A stretch of DNA of 64,000 bases from Cloeon dipterum. Lineage: Eukaryota > Arthropoda > Insecta > Ephemeroptera > Baetidae. Both the position numbers and the translations under genes were made by a program. The notes under the pieces are model-generated. The model saw only the letters and a list, made by a program, of their open reading frames with translations, ran no database searches and was not told the origin of the DNA. This document shows positions 1 through 11,800 of the stretch, piece by piece. The stretch is from NCBI RefSeq assembly GCF_949628265.1, contig NC_088788.1:12462001-12526000 (forward strand), given 5' to 3'. Each line of letters begins with the position of its first letter. Within the stretch, counting starts at the first letter, position 1.

Positions 1-442
1 AAAATTATAAAATCCCTGGCACTGAACATGTGATTGAGGCAGGAATGATACTCTCAGTGCCCATTTACCCTCTTCACAGGGACCCTGAATATTTCCCTGA
101 GCCAGAGAAATTCGACCCAGAGCGATTCTCTGAAGAAAACAAAGCCGACATCAAACCTTACACGTATTTGCCATTCGGAGTTGGTCCACACAACTGCATT
201 GGTAACTAATTTAAAGCTGCTATTTGCTCTCGATAATAATTGTTATTCTTTATTTAGGAATGCGATTTGCTCTATTAGAGGTCAAACTATGCGTTATTCA
301 TCTCTTAGCCACTTGCAAATTGAGAGTGTGCACCAAAACGGAAATCCCACTTCAACTGTCTAAAAAATCTTTTGCAATGACCACTGACAATGGATTCTGG
401 TTGCTTGCTATTCCGAGGGAAAATCCTACTTTAAAAGTTTAA
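1..442 (+). CDS. Cytochrome P450, CYP9-like (CYP3 clan), 3' part only
   Basis: This is the last part of a haem-thiolate monooxygenase whose first exons lie left of the window. The penultimate coding exon runs to 201 and is read from base 3. A 56 bp GT-AG intron (202-257) follows, and the last exon is 258-442. The protein shows the PERF-type motif FDPERF and the haem loop [11 protein letters not shown] with the Cys that ligates the haem iron. The usual Arg two residues before that Cys is His. The C-terminus [10 protein letters not shown] is typical of CYP3-clan enzymes. Sequence and intron position match the complete paralogues at 2395 and 5575, so it is one more member of the same tandem array. 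No defect is visible in the part present; whether the gene is whole cannot be judged here. Confidence 0.9.
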
Positions 443-530
443 TATAAGAATGAAGCTATGCCAAATAATGTATTTTTCAATTTGAAATGGATTTCAATGA
501 AATGAAAAATTGATTTCTGAAACATGAAAT

Positions 531-536
531 AATAAA
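531..536 (+). terminator. Polyadenylation signal of the first P450
   Basis: AATAAA about 90 bp after the stop codon, in AT-rich 3' sequence. Confidence 0.5.
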
Positions 537-1816
537 CTATATAATTATACTATGCCTTATTATAAACGTTTTGATTTTTTCTGCTTTTGATATTTATATT
601 GGATAGAAATAAAAGTCCTAACTAGTCAGTTGACTCCTAAAACATGAAAAAGGACGAAAAAGAGAAATGTTTAACTTTGAAGCCTTTTGCATTTATTGTT
701 AGATATTCTGCTCAACATAATTATATCAAAAATTCTAACTTGACAGATGGAACTCTATTGAAATGAATTGTTACATATGTGGCTACTTTCTGACTAAAGT
801 TAAGTAAAAGCATCACAAACGAATATTAAGGTCGTGAGTACTTGTGAGCCACAGGAGGTATGTTGATTAGATCTTTATATAGGGCACACTACGTTAAGTG
901 TGATATTGAGCGTTATTTTAACTGAAATTTAGCTTCAAGACATAAGATCAACAACTGCTATATTATAATATAATAAAATGGTTTGAAGTTGCCCTTCAAC
1001 AATGCTGCTCTCTTTTTACCCAAGTATATAGTAAATCTGTCAGAAGTCAGAGTGGAAGCGAAAATACAGCCGTCTATATGCAGATAACTTTCATTTTGTA
1101 AAATTTATGTCAACGTAGCCAGAAAAACAAGATACCGTTTAGTTGTATTAGTGAACAATATTCGAGTGTTATATTAAGATAACACCCCCTTCTTTACTCT
1201 CGCGATTCATCTGGGGGATATGACTGTAAGTTGAATTTTAAATGAATTTGAGATAGTGTTATCTCAAACTATGAAGTAATAATGCATTTTTATGTGCTCG
1301 CTCGGTAATATTTATTATCTTTGGTGCTTAAGTATTAATTTTAAACTTAATCTTCAGCGTATATACGCATATATAAGAGATTTACTACGACCTAACTCGT
1401 CTCAATCATCTTTAGGACATATCAAATCATTTGTCAAAAGGCTATGCAAGTAAGTATTTTTACGTTACTCTACACATCAAAATTTTTCTTCACCGTAGTT
1501 TGATTTTACTGGATCGGATTGGACCTATATAAAAATATCTCATTTTTAATGAAAATATTTATTGAGTCATCACTCGTCAACAAAAAGAACAAAATTATAA
1601 ATTGATACAATAGATACACACTTCACAAATTTGTGCTGAGGTCTGCTGATCAAGTCAACGTTCAATTTGACCTTGAACGATGACAAGAGTGAAGTTTACC
1701 TTCAGGGGAAAAAGCAGCAATAACGAGCCGCTACTTATAAATTGATAAAATGTTTTCGTGTTGCCCACGCTACAATATGCTGTTCTCCTAATACGAGCCG
1801 GGCAAAAGTTGCTCCG
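537..1816. other. Intergenic, AT-rich, no gene seen
   Basis: Spacer between two tandem P450 genes. Only short chance ORFs are present, and none matches a family I recognise. The 3' part probably belongs to the promoter region of the P450 that starts at 2395. Confidence 0.5.
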
Positions 1817-1856
1817 CCAGCAGTCTGTGGGAGAGAGCAGATGTAACCGGCGGTGC
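1817..1856 (+). promoter_or_regulatory. Conserved promoter-proximal block, copy A
   Basis: A 40 bp block beginning CCAGCAGTC, with core GGGAGAG and ending in a GGC-TGC stretch. It aligns without gaps to 5017-5056 at 30 of 40 positions. It lies 578 bp before the start codon of the P450 at 2395, almost the same distance as copy B (558 bp). Only 2 bp separate it from a TATA-like box. The conservation between AT-rich, otherwise diverged spacers suggests a kept regulatory element or core-promoter part. The factor that binds is unknown. Confidence 0.5.
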
Positions 1857-1858
1857 AA

Positions 1859-1866
1859 TATAAAAA
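1859..1866 (+). promoter_or_regulatory. TATA-like box upstream of P450 at 2395
   Basis: TATAAAAA directly after conserved block A. It would place the transcription start near 1890 and make 1890-2392 a non-coding first exon plus intron, which fits the splice acceptor seen at 2391-2392. Confidence 0.4.
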
Positions 1867-2394
1867 CGCCTCTGTGAGTTTCGTTGTTAACTTTTACTAC
1901 AAAATTCAGCTTTAATCTCGAGTAAAGCTGATAATAACAGCGACCGATAAAAACATAACTTTTGGGACCTGTTAATTTATAAGTCAGCGGAATTTTGTTC
2001 AATGCAACTCTTAACATGGCCTTTTATAAATAATCGCTTTCTTTATGGACATACTTTGAAAGTTTAACATTACAATTTTACTATTGAAAGAATTGGTTTT
2101 CCGATTGGGAAAGGCAGCTCTTGAATTAGCCATACTTGTGACGAGCCATTGTGCGCCCAATAGCAATTGCGAAAAATGAATTAAAAAGGACAGCGCCTGG
2201 CCGACAAGAGCATGCTTTCAAAATTAATTGCAAATATTTTTTAGTAAATCGCAGACGCATATTCAGTTCGCAATCGGCCGTAAAATATTGATCAGATACT
2301 CTCGCATTAGAAGTGCACGCAATGCATTTGCTTAAAGTCAGTGTCAATGATAAACAACATTAACAATCAAATTTATACACTTTGTTTTTCAGAA

Positions 2395-4620
2395 ATGTTA
2401 GACTTGTGGACAACACTGGGTCTTATAGCGGCCACACTGATACTTGCATATTTATACGCTGTGAGGAATTATGACTATTGGGCAAAAAGAGGAATCCCTT
2501 TCATTGAGCCAGTCCCCCTTTTTGGTAACATGATCGACGCAATATTGCAGAAGAAATCCTTTGCTGACTTGTTCGCCGTAAGTGCATAGTCAACACGTTG
2601 AGGTTTTCTAAATTTATATTTAACAGGAACAATACAATCAGCTGAAACCACATGGGTTCGGGGGCATTTATGAGTTCATGAAACCGACACTCATAGTGAC
2701 TAGTCCTGAGCTGCTCCGCGACATAGCTGTTAAAAATTTTGATTTTTTCCACGACCGGAGAGTAATTGTTTCCAAAGAGTAAGTGTTCCGATGAGGATAT
2801 CATCGTTAAAACTGTAAAATATATGTACAATATCCAAGCTAAAACCTATTGTAATAAAAATGAGGGATTTTTATTTATATTTTGAAAATTTCAGCGCCGA
2901 CCCATTGTTTGCTCGCTCTCTTCCAAGTTTGGAGGGTGAAGAGTGGCGCGAAATGAGAAACAAACTAAGCCCAGCATTCACCGCAAGCAAACTGAAGCTC
3001 ATGTTCCCGAACATTAGCAAGTGCGCCAGTCAGTTCGCCAAGTTCCTAATAACCAGGGAAGGAGCCAAAACCCAACCCATCGAGTTTAAGAGCACCTTTA
3101 CCCGTATGACAAACGACGTGATTGCAACTACTGCCTTTGGGGTGGAAACCAATGCCGTGCAAAATCCAGAGGAAAGATTTTACAAATACGCACATGTCAT
3201 GACAAACTTTGGGCCCCTGCGTAGTTTGATTGCATTGGGTTTCGTGGTGTTTCCTAAGCTGATGGTGGCTTTAGGACTATCGTTAACGCCTAAGGAGGCG
3301 TCAAATTACTTTGAACAACTCATCAAAGGCACGATGGAGTACAGAGAGAAAAAGAACATTGTAAATTGCACACATTGATGATGGAATTGTAAACTTTAAA
3401 CATTCTAACAGTCACGGCCAGACATGCTACAACTTCTGATGGCCGCGCAGAAAGGCAAGCTCAAAAAAGAGGGTGGAGAAGACGTGGGGACGATTGGGGA
3501 AGACAATGCTGACTCTGAACTGCATAAAAAACACATGGCATCGAAGACGGGTGGCTCCAATAGTACGATTTTTAATGAAAAAACGAACTATCACACATGA
3601 ATTTGACCGGCAATATTTTTCAGAGATAACCGATCAAGACATTGCAGCTCAAGCATTTTTCTTTTTCTCCGCTGGGTATGATTCAGTGTCCACCGTTCTC
3701 GCCTTTTTATCCCACGAGCTTGCAGAAAATCAAGAGGTCCAAGAACGCCTTCGTGAAGAGGTGGATGCCACAATTCAGGACGGACCTTTGTCCTACGAAT
3801 CAGTAATGGGAATGAAATACCTGGACATGGTTGTCTCCGGTAATTTTTGTTTAATATTTGTTTTTAGTAGCAAATAAGTTCTGAAAATAGGAGACTGCTC
3901 ATAAGTACCGGAAGAATTGTCTATCAAAATAAAATCCTGAATTGTTAATTTAACAAGATTACAGAATTTACATCAGGGGGTTGTCTTGCCTAATAGAACA
4001 TCTATATAAAAATAGTGCACCTTTTATTTTACTTGGTATTTAAATTTTTGCTTGATGACTCAATCAGTTCTTTTGAATGGGCTTTTAGAACGTTTGAGCC
4101 ACCTTTGACCTTTAAATTTATTACAGAGATTCTGCGGAAATATCCACCAGCTGTGGGAACTGACAGAGTCTGCACTAAAAATTATAAAATACCTGGAACC
4201 GACAACGTGATTCCAGCAGGGACGGTCCTCTCAGTGCCCATCTACCCTTTGCACAGGGACCCTGAATATTTCCCTGCGCCTGAGAAATTCGACCCAGAGC
4301 GTTTCTCTGAAGAAAATAAAGCCAACATCAAACCTTACACGTATTTACCTTTCGGAGTTGGTCCCCATAACTGCATAGGTAAGCGTTTGAAAAATCGAAT
4401 ACTTAAAATATTATCAACATTTAATTGTTCATTAGGGATGCGATTTGCTCTGTTGGAAGTCAAATTAGGCGTCATTCATCTGTTGGCCACGTGCAAACTG
4501 AGAGTGTGCACCAAAACGGAAATCCCACTGCGACTGTCTAAAAAATCTTTTGCAATGACCACAGAAAATGGATTCTGGTTGCTCGCCATTCCGCGGGAAA
4601 ATCCATCTTTGGAAGTGTAA
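2395..4620 (+). CDS. Cytochrome P450, CYP9-like (CYP3 clan), complete, 534 aa
   Basis: A microsomal monooxygenase, probably for xenobiotics or lipophilic endogenous compounds. Coding exons are 2395-2577, 2627-2778, 2895-3360, 3412-3562, 3624-3839, 4127-4378 and 4436-4620; all junctions are GT-AG and in phase. Residues 1-25 form the ER anchor (LGLIAATLILAYLY). Seen in order: helix-C WREMR, I-helix AGYDS (334-338; the usual Thr is Ser), ExxR as EILR (390-393), FDPERF (444-449), and [11 protein letters not shown] with haem Cys472 and His470 in place of the usual Arg. The start was chosen because a TTTTTCAG acceptor ends 2 bp before this ATG and all paralogues start at the matching Trp-rich peptide; an in-frame ATG further 5' falls inside the leader intron. 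The spacing of paralogues and shared exon plan indicate tandem duplication. Family assignment within the CYP3 clan is from motif resemblance only. Confidence 0.92.
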
Positions 4621-4824
4621 CATAAGTTTTGCAATGTTTCGTAAAACTATTTATTTTGCCTAATGGGATTGAAATTAAAATTTTATGTACCATAATTATG
4701 TACAAAATTTACCATAAAAGTATTGAATTGTTTCTTTGTGTGAGCAATGATAAATCCAAATCGTGTGTCTCTAACGATTTTAGAAATTTTTATTGAAATG
4801 GTGTGTTTAAGTAATGCACGAAAA

Positions 4825-4830
4825 AATAAA
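4825..4830 (+). terminator. Polyadenylation signal of P450 at 2395
   Basis: AATAAA about 205 bp after the stop codon. Confidence 0.4.
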
Positions 4831-5574
4831 ATAGGTGCTACTGAAGTGCGCAATTATTATTCACATGATATGCTGCGTGCAACTTAGCCAAGAGCGACTG
4901 ACTGATATTTATCTCCTGGTTACATAGGCTGATACGAAGGCCAAATTGATAATGTTTTTTTTTGCCCGCGACGCCGAGCAAAATTTGCGTGCCAAGCAAC
5001 AACTACTTCACCAGCACCAGCAGTCAGAGGGAGAGCGCGAGTGCAACTGGCATTGCGATTAATCAAGTAGCTCTTTGCTACGAGTGTTTTTGCAGCTCTA
5101 AAAAGCCAACAGCATTAACATATTATTTTGTACGAGAGGATCTCCCATAGTCTAGTGTGCTTTTTGGAGTAGAACAAAATTGTAAGGTATATATTAACTC
5201 CAGTTTGTCAAATTGTTTGCGTTGTTAGAGTGACCACAGATGAGTGAAAAGATGAAATTGAAAAGTTTTGTAAAAACGTGGTTTGATTTGCTTACCTTCT
5301 GGTGCAGTTAAATAACTAATTCCTTGTATTTAATCAGAAGAATTTTGAACCCTGGAGAGTAAAAAGTTAGCACTCGAGAGGTAACATGCTTTTTAAGATG
5401 AGAAAAAATTTAAAGTAAATCAAAAACAAAAATAAAGTGGAGAAACAAAAGCAGTGATATAATTATATGGTTTTAATACAAATTTCAATTATAAATTAAC
5501 TATTTTGAAATGCTATTTAGTAAAAATAATGTTCTTTTGAAATATTCAAATCCCGATTATTTTTTGCAGGAATC
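4831..5574. other. Intergenic and leader region of P450 at 5575
   Basis: No coding gene. It contains conserved block copy B. A TTTTTTGCAG splice acceptor ends 5 bp before the next start codon, so a non-coding first exon and leader intron probably sit here. Confidence 0.5.
5017..5056 (+). promoter_or_regulatory. Conserved promoter-proximal block, copy B
   Basis: The partner of the block at 1817-1856 (30 of 40 identical, no gaps). It lies 558 bp before the start codon at 5575. Weaker similarity continues upstream around a GAGC..GCAAAA..TTGC stretch in both copies. Unlike copy A it has no clear TATA box behind it. Confidence 0.5.
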
Positions 5575-7645
5575 ATGTTTGAATGTTGGACAACGCTGGG
5601 CCTTATAGCGGCTACATCAATCCTTGCTTTTTTATACACCGTGAGAAACAATGACTATTGGGCAAAAAGAGAAATTCCCTTTATCAAGCCAGTTCCTTTC
5701 TTTGGAAGCATGATTGGGACTGTGTTTAAAACAAAATCATTTGCTGACGTACTTGTTGTAAGTAAAGAAGTAGCAATTAAATGAATAAAAAGTTATTCTC
5801 CGTCGTTTATGCTGTATCAGGATAATTACAAGCACCTGAAACCGAACGGATTTGGGGGTGCTTTTGAGTTTATGCAGCCAATATTCATGGTAACTAGTCC
5901 TGAGCTGATTCGTGACATCACGGTAAAGAATTTTGATTTCTTCCACGACAGAAGAATGATTGTAACGAAAGAGTAAGTATAGTGATGATAAATCCCAATT
6001 AGGCTTTAGAAATGAATCTCAATTCTTATTAAATACCAGAGGCACTCTGCCAGTTAAGTTTTAATGAATATACTTTGAAAACCGATAAAATTTTAATTTT
6101 GTCCCTTTATCTTTAAATTTAATAGCACTGATCCTCTGATAGCTCGCTCTCTTCCTGGTTTAAAAGGAGATGAGTGGCGCGAAATGCGTAACAAACTAAG
6201 CCCAGCATTCACCGCCAGCAAACTGAAACTCATGTTTCCGCGCATCAGCAAGTGTGCCAGTCAGTTCGCCGAGTTCCTAACAACTAGAAAGGGAGCTAAA
6301 GACCAACCCATCGAGTTCAAGAGCACATTTACCCGTATGACGAACGACGTGATAGCAACTACTGCTTTTGGGGTGGAAACCAATGCCGTGCAAAATCCAG
6401 AGGAAAAATTCTACAAATATGCACAGAAATTAACTGACGTCGGACCCGTTCGCACATTGATTGCTTTGTGTCTGATGGTATTTCCAAAGCTATTGAGCTC
6501 AATGGGATTCTCGTTTACGTCCAAAGATGTGACAAGCTACTTTCAGCAACTGATTAAGGGTGCAATGGAGCATAGAGAGAAGAAGAATATCGTATGTTGT
6601 GCTTATGGCTGTTTGAATTGCGTCAGTTAAATTTCATATTTAAAAAGTCACGGCCGGACATGCTCCAGCTTTTGATGGCCGCACAGAAAGACAAGTTAAA
6701 AAACGAGGCCGATAATGAGGCTGTGGGAATGATTGGAGAAGATGACGCTGACTTCGATCTGCACAAAAAACATATGGCGTCCAAGCAGGGTGACTCCATT
6801 AGTAAGGTTTGAAGAATTGTGCGAAATACATAAATAAATATCTTCAAATTTTAGAGATGACAGATGAAGACATCGCGGCTCAAGCATTTGTTTTCTTCTT
6901 TGCTGGATATGAAACAGTAGCCACCGCTCTCGCTTTTTTAGCTCAAGAGCTGGCTGAAAATCCAGAGGTCCAAGAGCGCCTCCGAGGAGAGGTAGACGCA
7001 ACTGTTGAAGAAGGTCCTTTGTCATACGAGTCTGTGGTTGGAATGAAATACCTTGAAATGGTTGTCTCCGGTAATTTGATACAATTTTCTCCCTTTCCCT
7101 TCATAAATTTCTATTTATCTTTAAGTTTGGAATTGTTTTGTGTAAATTTTTCAGAGACCCTACGAAAATATCCACCAGCTGTGGGAACTGACAGAGTCTG
7201 CACTAAAAATTACAAAATTCCTGGCACCGACAAATTGGTTGAGGCTGGAATTGTCGTCTCAGTGCCCATTTACCCTCTGCACAGGGACCCTGAATATTTC
7301 CCTGAGCCAGAGAAATTCGACCCTGAACGGTTCTCTGAAGAAAACAAAGCCAACATCAAGCCTTACACGTATTTGCCGTTTGGGGCTGGGCCGCACAACT
7401 GCATCGGTATATTTATTGATTTTGATTTGTAATTCATTGTTTTTAAACCAATATCTAAAGGAATGCGATTTGCCCTACTGGAGGTCAAACTATGCGTTAT
7501 TCATCTCTTGGCTACATGCGAACTGAGGGTGTGCACTAAAACGGAGATTCCTCTACGACTGTCGAAAAAATCTTTTGCTGTAACCACTGACAATGGATTC
7601 TGGTTGTTAGCTATTCCGAGAGAAAATACATCAATGAAGGTTTAA
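5575..7645 (+). CDS. Cytochrome P450, CYP9-like (CYP3 clan), complete, 535 aa
   Basis: The closest relative of the enzyme at 2395. Coding exons are 5575-5757, 5821-5972, 6126-6591, 6648-6801, 6855-7070, 7155-7406 and 7461-7645; exons 1, 2, 3, 5, 6 and 7 have the same lengths as in that gene. Motifs: N-terminal anchor at residues 5-25, WREMR, I-helix AGYET (335-339, canonical Thr), ETLR (391-394), FDPERF, and PFGAGPHNCIG with haem Cys473 and His471 where Arg is expected. The acceptor before exon 4 (TTTAAAAAG) has almost no pyrimidine tract, but the phase and protein alignment support it. Long near-identical stretches shared with the neighbour in exon 3 suggest recent duplication or gene conversion. 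Likely an ER monooxygenase; substrate unknown. Confidence 0.92.
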
Positions 7646-8532
7646 ACTCAATCTGTTATATCAAGAAACGTGCTGAGCTTTAACAAAAAAAAATGTTTTA
7701 CTTCATATGATACGATTTATGTGAATCTGAAATTTTCGCTAGTTTTAGTTAGCCAAACATAAATATCAATTTAGGATTGCCTGAATATATGCATTTTTGA
7801 TACCAGAAATAAAGAAACTTATTTGAATCCTAAAAATTCTGAATTTTATAATAAGTTAATTTACAGGAGCATCATGGATAGCCCAACACAAATCGCATAT
7901 AGCTCTAGTAGTTATTTGTGCAAACAATTTGTGTAAGTACAGTGTCAAAAAATTCAAAAGCACGCAGGAAAGGGAGATGCTTCAGGCAAAGCCAATTGAA
8001 TTCCCTGCCACGGAGGACGAGGCCTAATTAAGCCCAAGGTGTGTTCTAAAAGATGAATTGCAATTCTGTGGGTTCTAATTTATATCTGGTGCACGGGCGC
8101 CCCCAGCTGGATTTAAGGAATTACGTAGAGAGATGATTCTCTTACAAGGTCAATCTATTAGAAGCTGCAAGTGTTTACAAAGCCGCGTGGAGGATTACGT
8201 CACGAAGGAGCCACTCGAACCAACAGAGGCGCACAAAATCAATTTTGCTTGCTGCTCGCGTCATTGGCGCCAAGGAAGTTGATCCGAGCAGCAGGAAACT
8301 TATTTTTCCATATATCTGATATACTTTTGTTCCATCAATTTCATTTCAAGCAGGAGCGTCATCATTTATTAAGGTAATTTTCATTTATTCAAATATTATT
8401 TGTACTATTTCATACCGGATAAAATGAGGAACAATTTTTTTAATTTTTTCAATTGAGACGATTACTGTAGTAATCATTTTTAATTGAACAGAATTTCTGA
8501 GTTAACTATTTCTTTGATTAACATTTTAGATA
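7646..8532. other. 3' UTR, intergenic and leader region of P450 at 8533
   Basis: An AATAAA at 7808-7813 probably ends the upstream P450. The part at 7960-8300 is less AT-rich than its surroundings and carries no recognisable gene. An ACATTTTAG acceptor ends 3 bp before the next start codon, so a leader intron is likely. Confidence 0.5.
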
Positions 8533-10712
8533 ATGAATGACTTCTGCACATCACTGGGCCTCATTTTGGCCACACTTCTCGTGTTCTACTTATATTTGGT
8601 TCGAAACAGCGACTACTGGACGAGAAGAGGTTTTGCATGCAACAAACCGATGCCAATCTTTGGGAGCTTTTCTGCAACGCTATTTAAAAAACTTTCTTTC
8701 GCTGACGCATTACTTGTAAGAAACACAAGAAATTAATTAAAGGAATTGCTTATTTTTACTTGTCACAATTTAGGAAAATTACAATTCTTTGAAACCACAT
8801 GGATTTGGAGGCGTTTTTGAATTCATGAAACCGGTCCTCCTGGTAACGAGCCCAGCACTTATCAGGGAAATTGGAGTAAAAAGCTTTGACTATTTTCACG
8901 ACAAAAGAAACTTGGTCTCTGAGGAGTAAGTTAAGTATTTTTCTTTTAATCCATGGTTTAAAATTTTTGTACCGTTTATCTATGATTCTTTTCTTAAATT
9001 ACTGCCCACCAACAGCGCCGACCCTTTGATAGCTCGTTCGCTGCCCTTGCTGGAGGGAGAAAAGTGGAGGCAAATGCGCAACAAGCTCAGCCCCGCGTTT
9101 ACTGCAAGCAAGCTGAAGGGAATGTTTCCGCAAATGACAAAATGCGCTTGCCAATTTGCAAAGTACCTTGTGTCCAGGGAAAGCGCCGAATCAGAGCCAA
9201 TCGAATTTAAGAGCACGTTCACCCGTTTGACCAACGATATAATCGCCAGTACCGCGTTTGGAGTGGAGACCAACGCAGTGCAAAATCCTGACGAGGAATT
9301 CTACAAATACGCAAAAAATATAACCAATTTTGGAGTGTTACGTAGCTTTTTGATCATGTGCTTCCCGAAATTAATGGCTGCCTTGGGTGTGTCTTTTACG
9401 CCAAAGAAAGTTACCGATTACTTCAAGCAAATCATTAAAAGCACCATGGAATACAGAGAGGAGAAAAACATTGTAATAATTTTGACATTAAATAATTCCT
9501 TTCATAAATTTGTTCTTTAGTCCCGACCAGACATGCTCCAGCTTTTGATGGCTGCTCAGAAAGGGAACCTAAAAAAGGAGGTGGGCGAAGACGTTTTGGG
9601 AACGATCGGCGAGGACATTGCCGACTCTCGATTGCATGAAAAACACATGAACACGAATAAAGGAGATTCTATCAGTAAGTTAAATCATGACAGGGTAACT
9701 TCATGCCAATTATTTTACACTAAAATTAAAATTTTAGGTATCTCTAATGAAGATATCGCATCGCAGGCATTTGTATTCTTTTTCGCCGGCTACGAGTCAG
9801 TCGCGACTTTCCTCTCGTTCTTGGCACATGAACTAGCAGAAAATCCTGAAATCCAAAATCAGCTCCAGGAGGAAATTGACGGGATTTTAATGCAAGGGAC
9901 AGTATCCTACGAGTCGATCAGCGCCATGAAATATTTAGATATGGTTGTTTCTGGTAAGATGTCTTGTCATTATTTTTAACTGTATAGTTTTATTAAAAGC
10001 GCACAAAGTTCAATAGCATGCATTTTTGGTCTGACAAAAAGCTTCAAGCTAAAAATAATTTTCTAAATAAAAAATAATATTTCACGAAGAGCGTAAAGAT
10101 CATTCAAAAAAAAAACAGCATCAATAACTATTATAAAATTTGTGATCTGGAAGCATTCCAAATTCCAATGCAGATAATGATATCAATAAATTACAATATC
10201 AAACTTTATTTACAAACAGAATGCTTCAGAAAGTACCCACCGAACCCAACAACAGACCGAGTGTGCTTAAGAGATTTCAAGATTCCAAACACAGACAAAG
10301 TGATTGAGGCTGGCACACTCATCTACCTCCCCATCTACCCGTTGCATCGAGACCCTGAATATTTTCCAGACCCTGAAAAGTTTGATCCTGAGCGATTTTC
10401 TGAGGAGAATAAAGGCAAAATCAAACCATACACGTATTTGCCTTTCGGAGTTGGTCCTCACAATTGTCTTGGTAAAAATTGATTTAAGTTAATTTCAAAA
10501 TCTCTGTTCTGACGATTGCTTTAACCTAAGGAATGAGGTTTGCGCTGCTGGAAGTAAAGCTGATCGTGGTCTTCATGCTCGCCACATGCAGTTTGACAGT
10601 GTGCGACAAGACAGAAATTCCTCTCCAGCTGTCAAAGGCAGTAACAATGACCACTGATAATGGTTTCTGGCTGCTCGCGATACCAAGGGAAAATCCAGCC
10701 ATTAGAGTTTAA
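8533..10712 (+). CDS. Cytochrome P450, CYP9-like (CYP3 clan), complete, 531 aa
   Basis: Coding exons are 8533-8715, 8774-8925, 9016-9472, 9521-9674, 9738-9953, 10220-10471 and 10531-10712, all GT-AG and in phase. Exon 3 is three codons shorter than in the two genes upstream. Motifs: anchor LGLILATLLVFYLYL, helix-C WRQMR, I-helix AGYES (332-336; Ser replaces the usual Thr), ECFR (388-391), FDPERF and [11 protein letters not shown] with haem Cys470 and His468 instead of Arg. It is more diverged from the first three copies than they are from each other, so it is an older duplicate. All core catalytic signatures other than the two substitutions are intact. A role in oxidising lipophilic compounds at the ER is inferred from the family. 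Confidence 0.92.
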
Positions 10713-10733
10713 TTGAGTTATGTCACAATTCAC

Positions 10734-10739
10734 AATAAA
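10734..10739 (+). terminator. Polyadenylation signal of P450 at 8533
   Basis: AATAAA 22 bp after the stop codon, followed at once by a second overlapping copy. Confidence 0.5.
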
Positions 10740-10744
10740 TAAAT

Positions 10745-11800
10745 CGAATATAAAGGTGATAAAGCCATATCTTTCTAATTTAATTAAACAATTTAAGGAG
10801 TTAAAAATAAAACCAATCTAAATATTTACAAGTAAAAGAGGACTTCCGCGGGTAAAAATTGTGTTGCAAATTCCGCCACAGTGAGTTTATTTTCAAAGTT
10901 GATTAGAGCTGCTTCTATTGTTAATTGTAGCCGAATGGCACGCACTATTGAGATTGCGCGGAAGGCCTTGCTTGCATTATCTATTCATTTTCCCAAGCGC
11001 TTCTGTTCACAAGCGATTTTCGATACTGATAAAGTTGCAATCTCTATTAATGCATATTGAAAACAAAGATTTATCTTTTATATCACCTTTAGAGGGTATA
11101 TGCCTTTTGGTACGACACAGATTTTGTAAGAGCAAAGGATTATCTCTTATTTGCACTCAAGGAGTCAGTGAGGAGCATCGGAAATATTTTGCGAGTCGCT
11201 TTTCTCTGCGCATAACATTGTGGGAATTGTGCGTCGCGCGCGATCCAAATTTTCAATAGTGATTTCATTCACTGATACGCTCACATGAATGGTTCTGTCC
11301 TCATGTTGATTTAGTATGCATAAATGTTCGTCGGACCTAGTTTGAGTAGCCCCTCTGCGAAGCGCTAAAAGGAAACGCCAATTTGGGAAGCAGAGTGCGG
11401 TGTGAGTGTTAGGTCAGTATATTCGCAAAAATGTGCTCAAATGTATTACATTTTGCAGGAGGAAATTATCAAAGACCCATCTTGATTTTGTAATAATTGT
11501 GTCACAAGGCAAATCCGTGTTAGAAAGGTTTGGGCTCAATGATAAATTATTTGCGTGCGGGTTTGACAGGGCCACAGCGAATTGGCCCATTGCGAGGCCC
11601 AATTGAATAAACTGCCCATTACCACGACCATGTAGGCCACTTAAATCCTGCACGAGTTCACTCTCACGTCCCATTTAAGCTGATATGTCCATTACGGACC
11701 TTTTTTAAATTTGTAGCCCTTGGTCCACACCACCTTCGTCTAAACTGTATTGACCCGTTAGACCTCAGTACACTGCAAAGAGCGGAAGCAAGCAGACGGT
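10745..11800. other. Intergenic and upstream region of first SLC5 transporter
   Basis: About 1 kb at the switch from P450 to transporter genes. ORFs at 10918-11259 and 11406-11674 have no recognisable domain and look like chance. No promoter element could be fixed with confidence. Confidence 0.4.

Noticed and set aside
2341-2394. Extra in-frame N-terminal residues before the P450 start at 2395
   Set aside because: A splice acceptor lies between them and the ATG at 2395, and no paralogue has such an extension.
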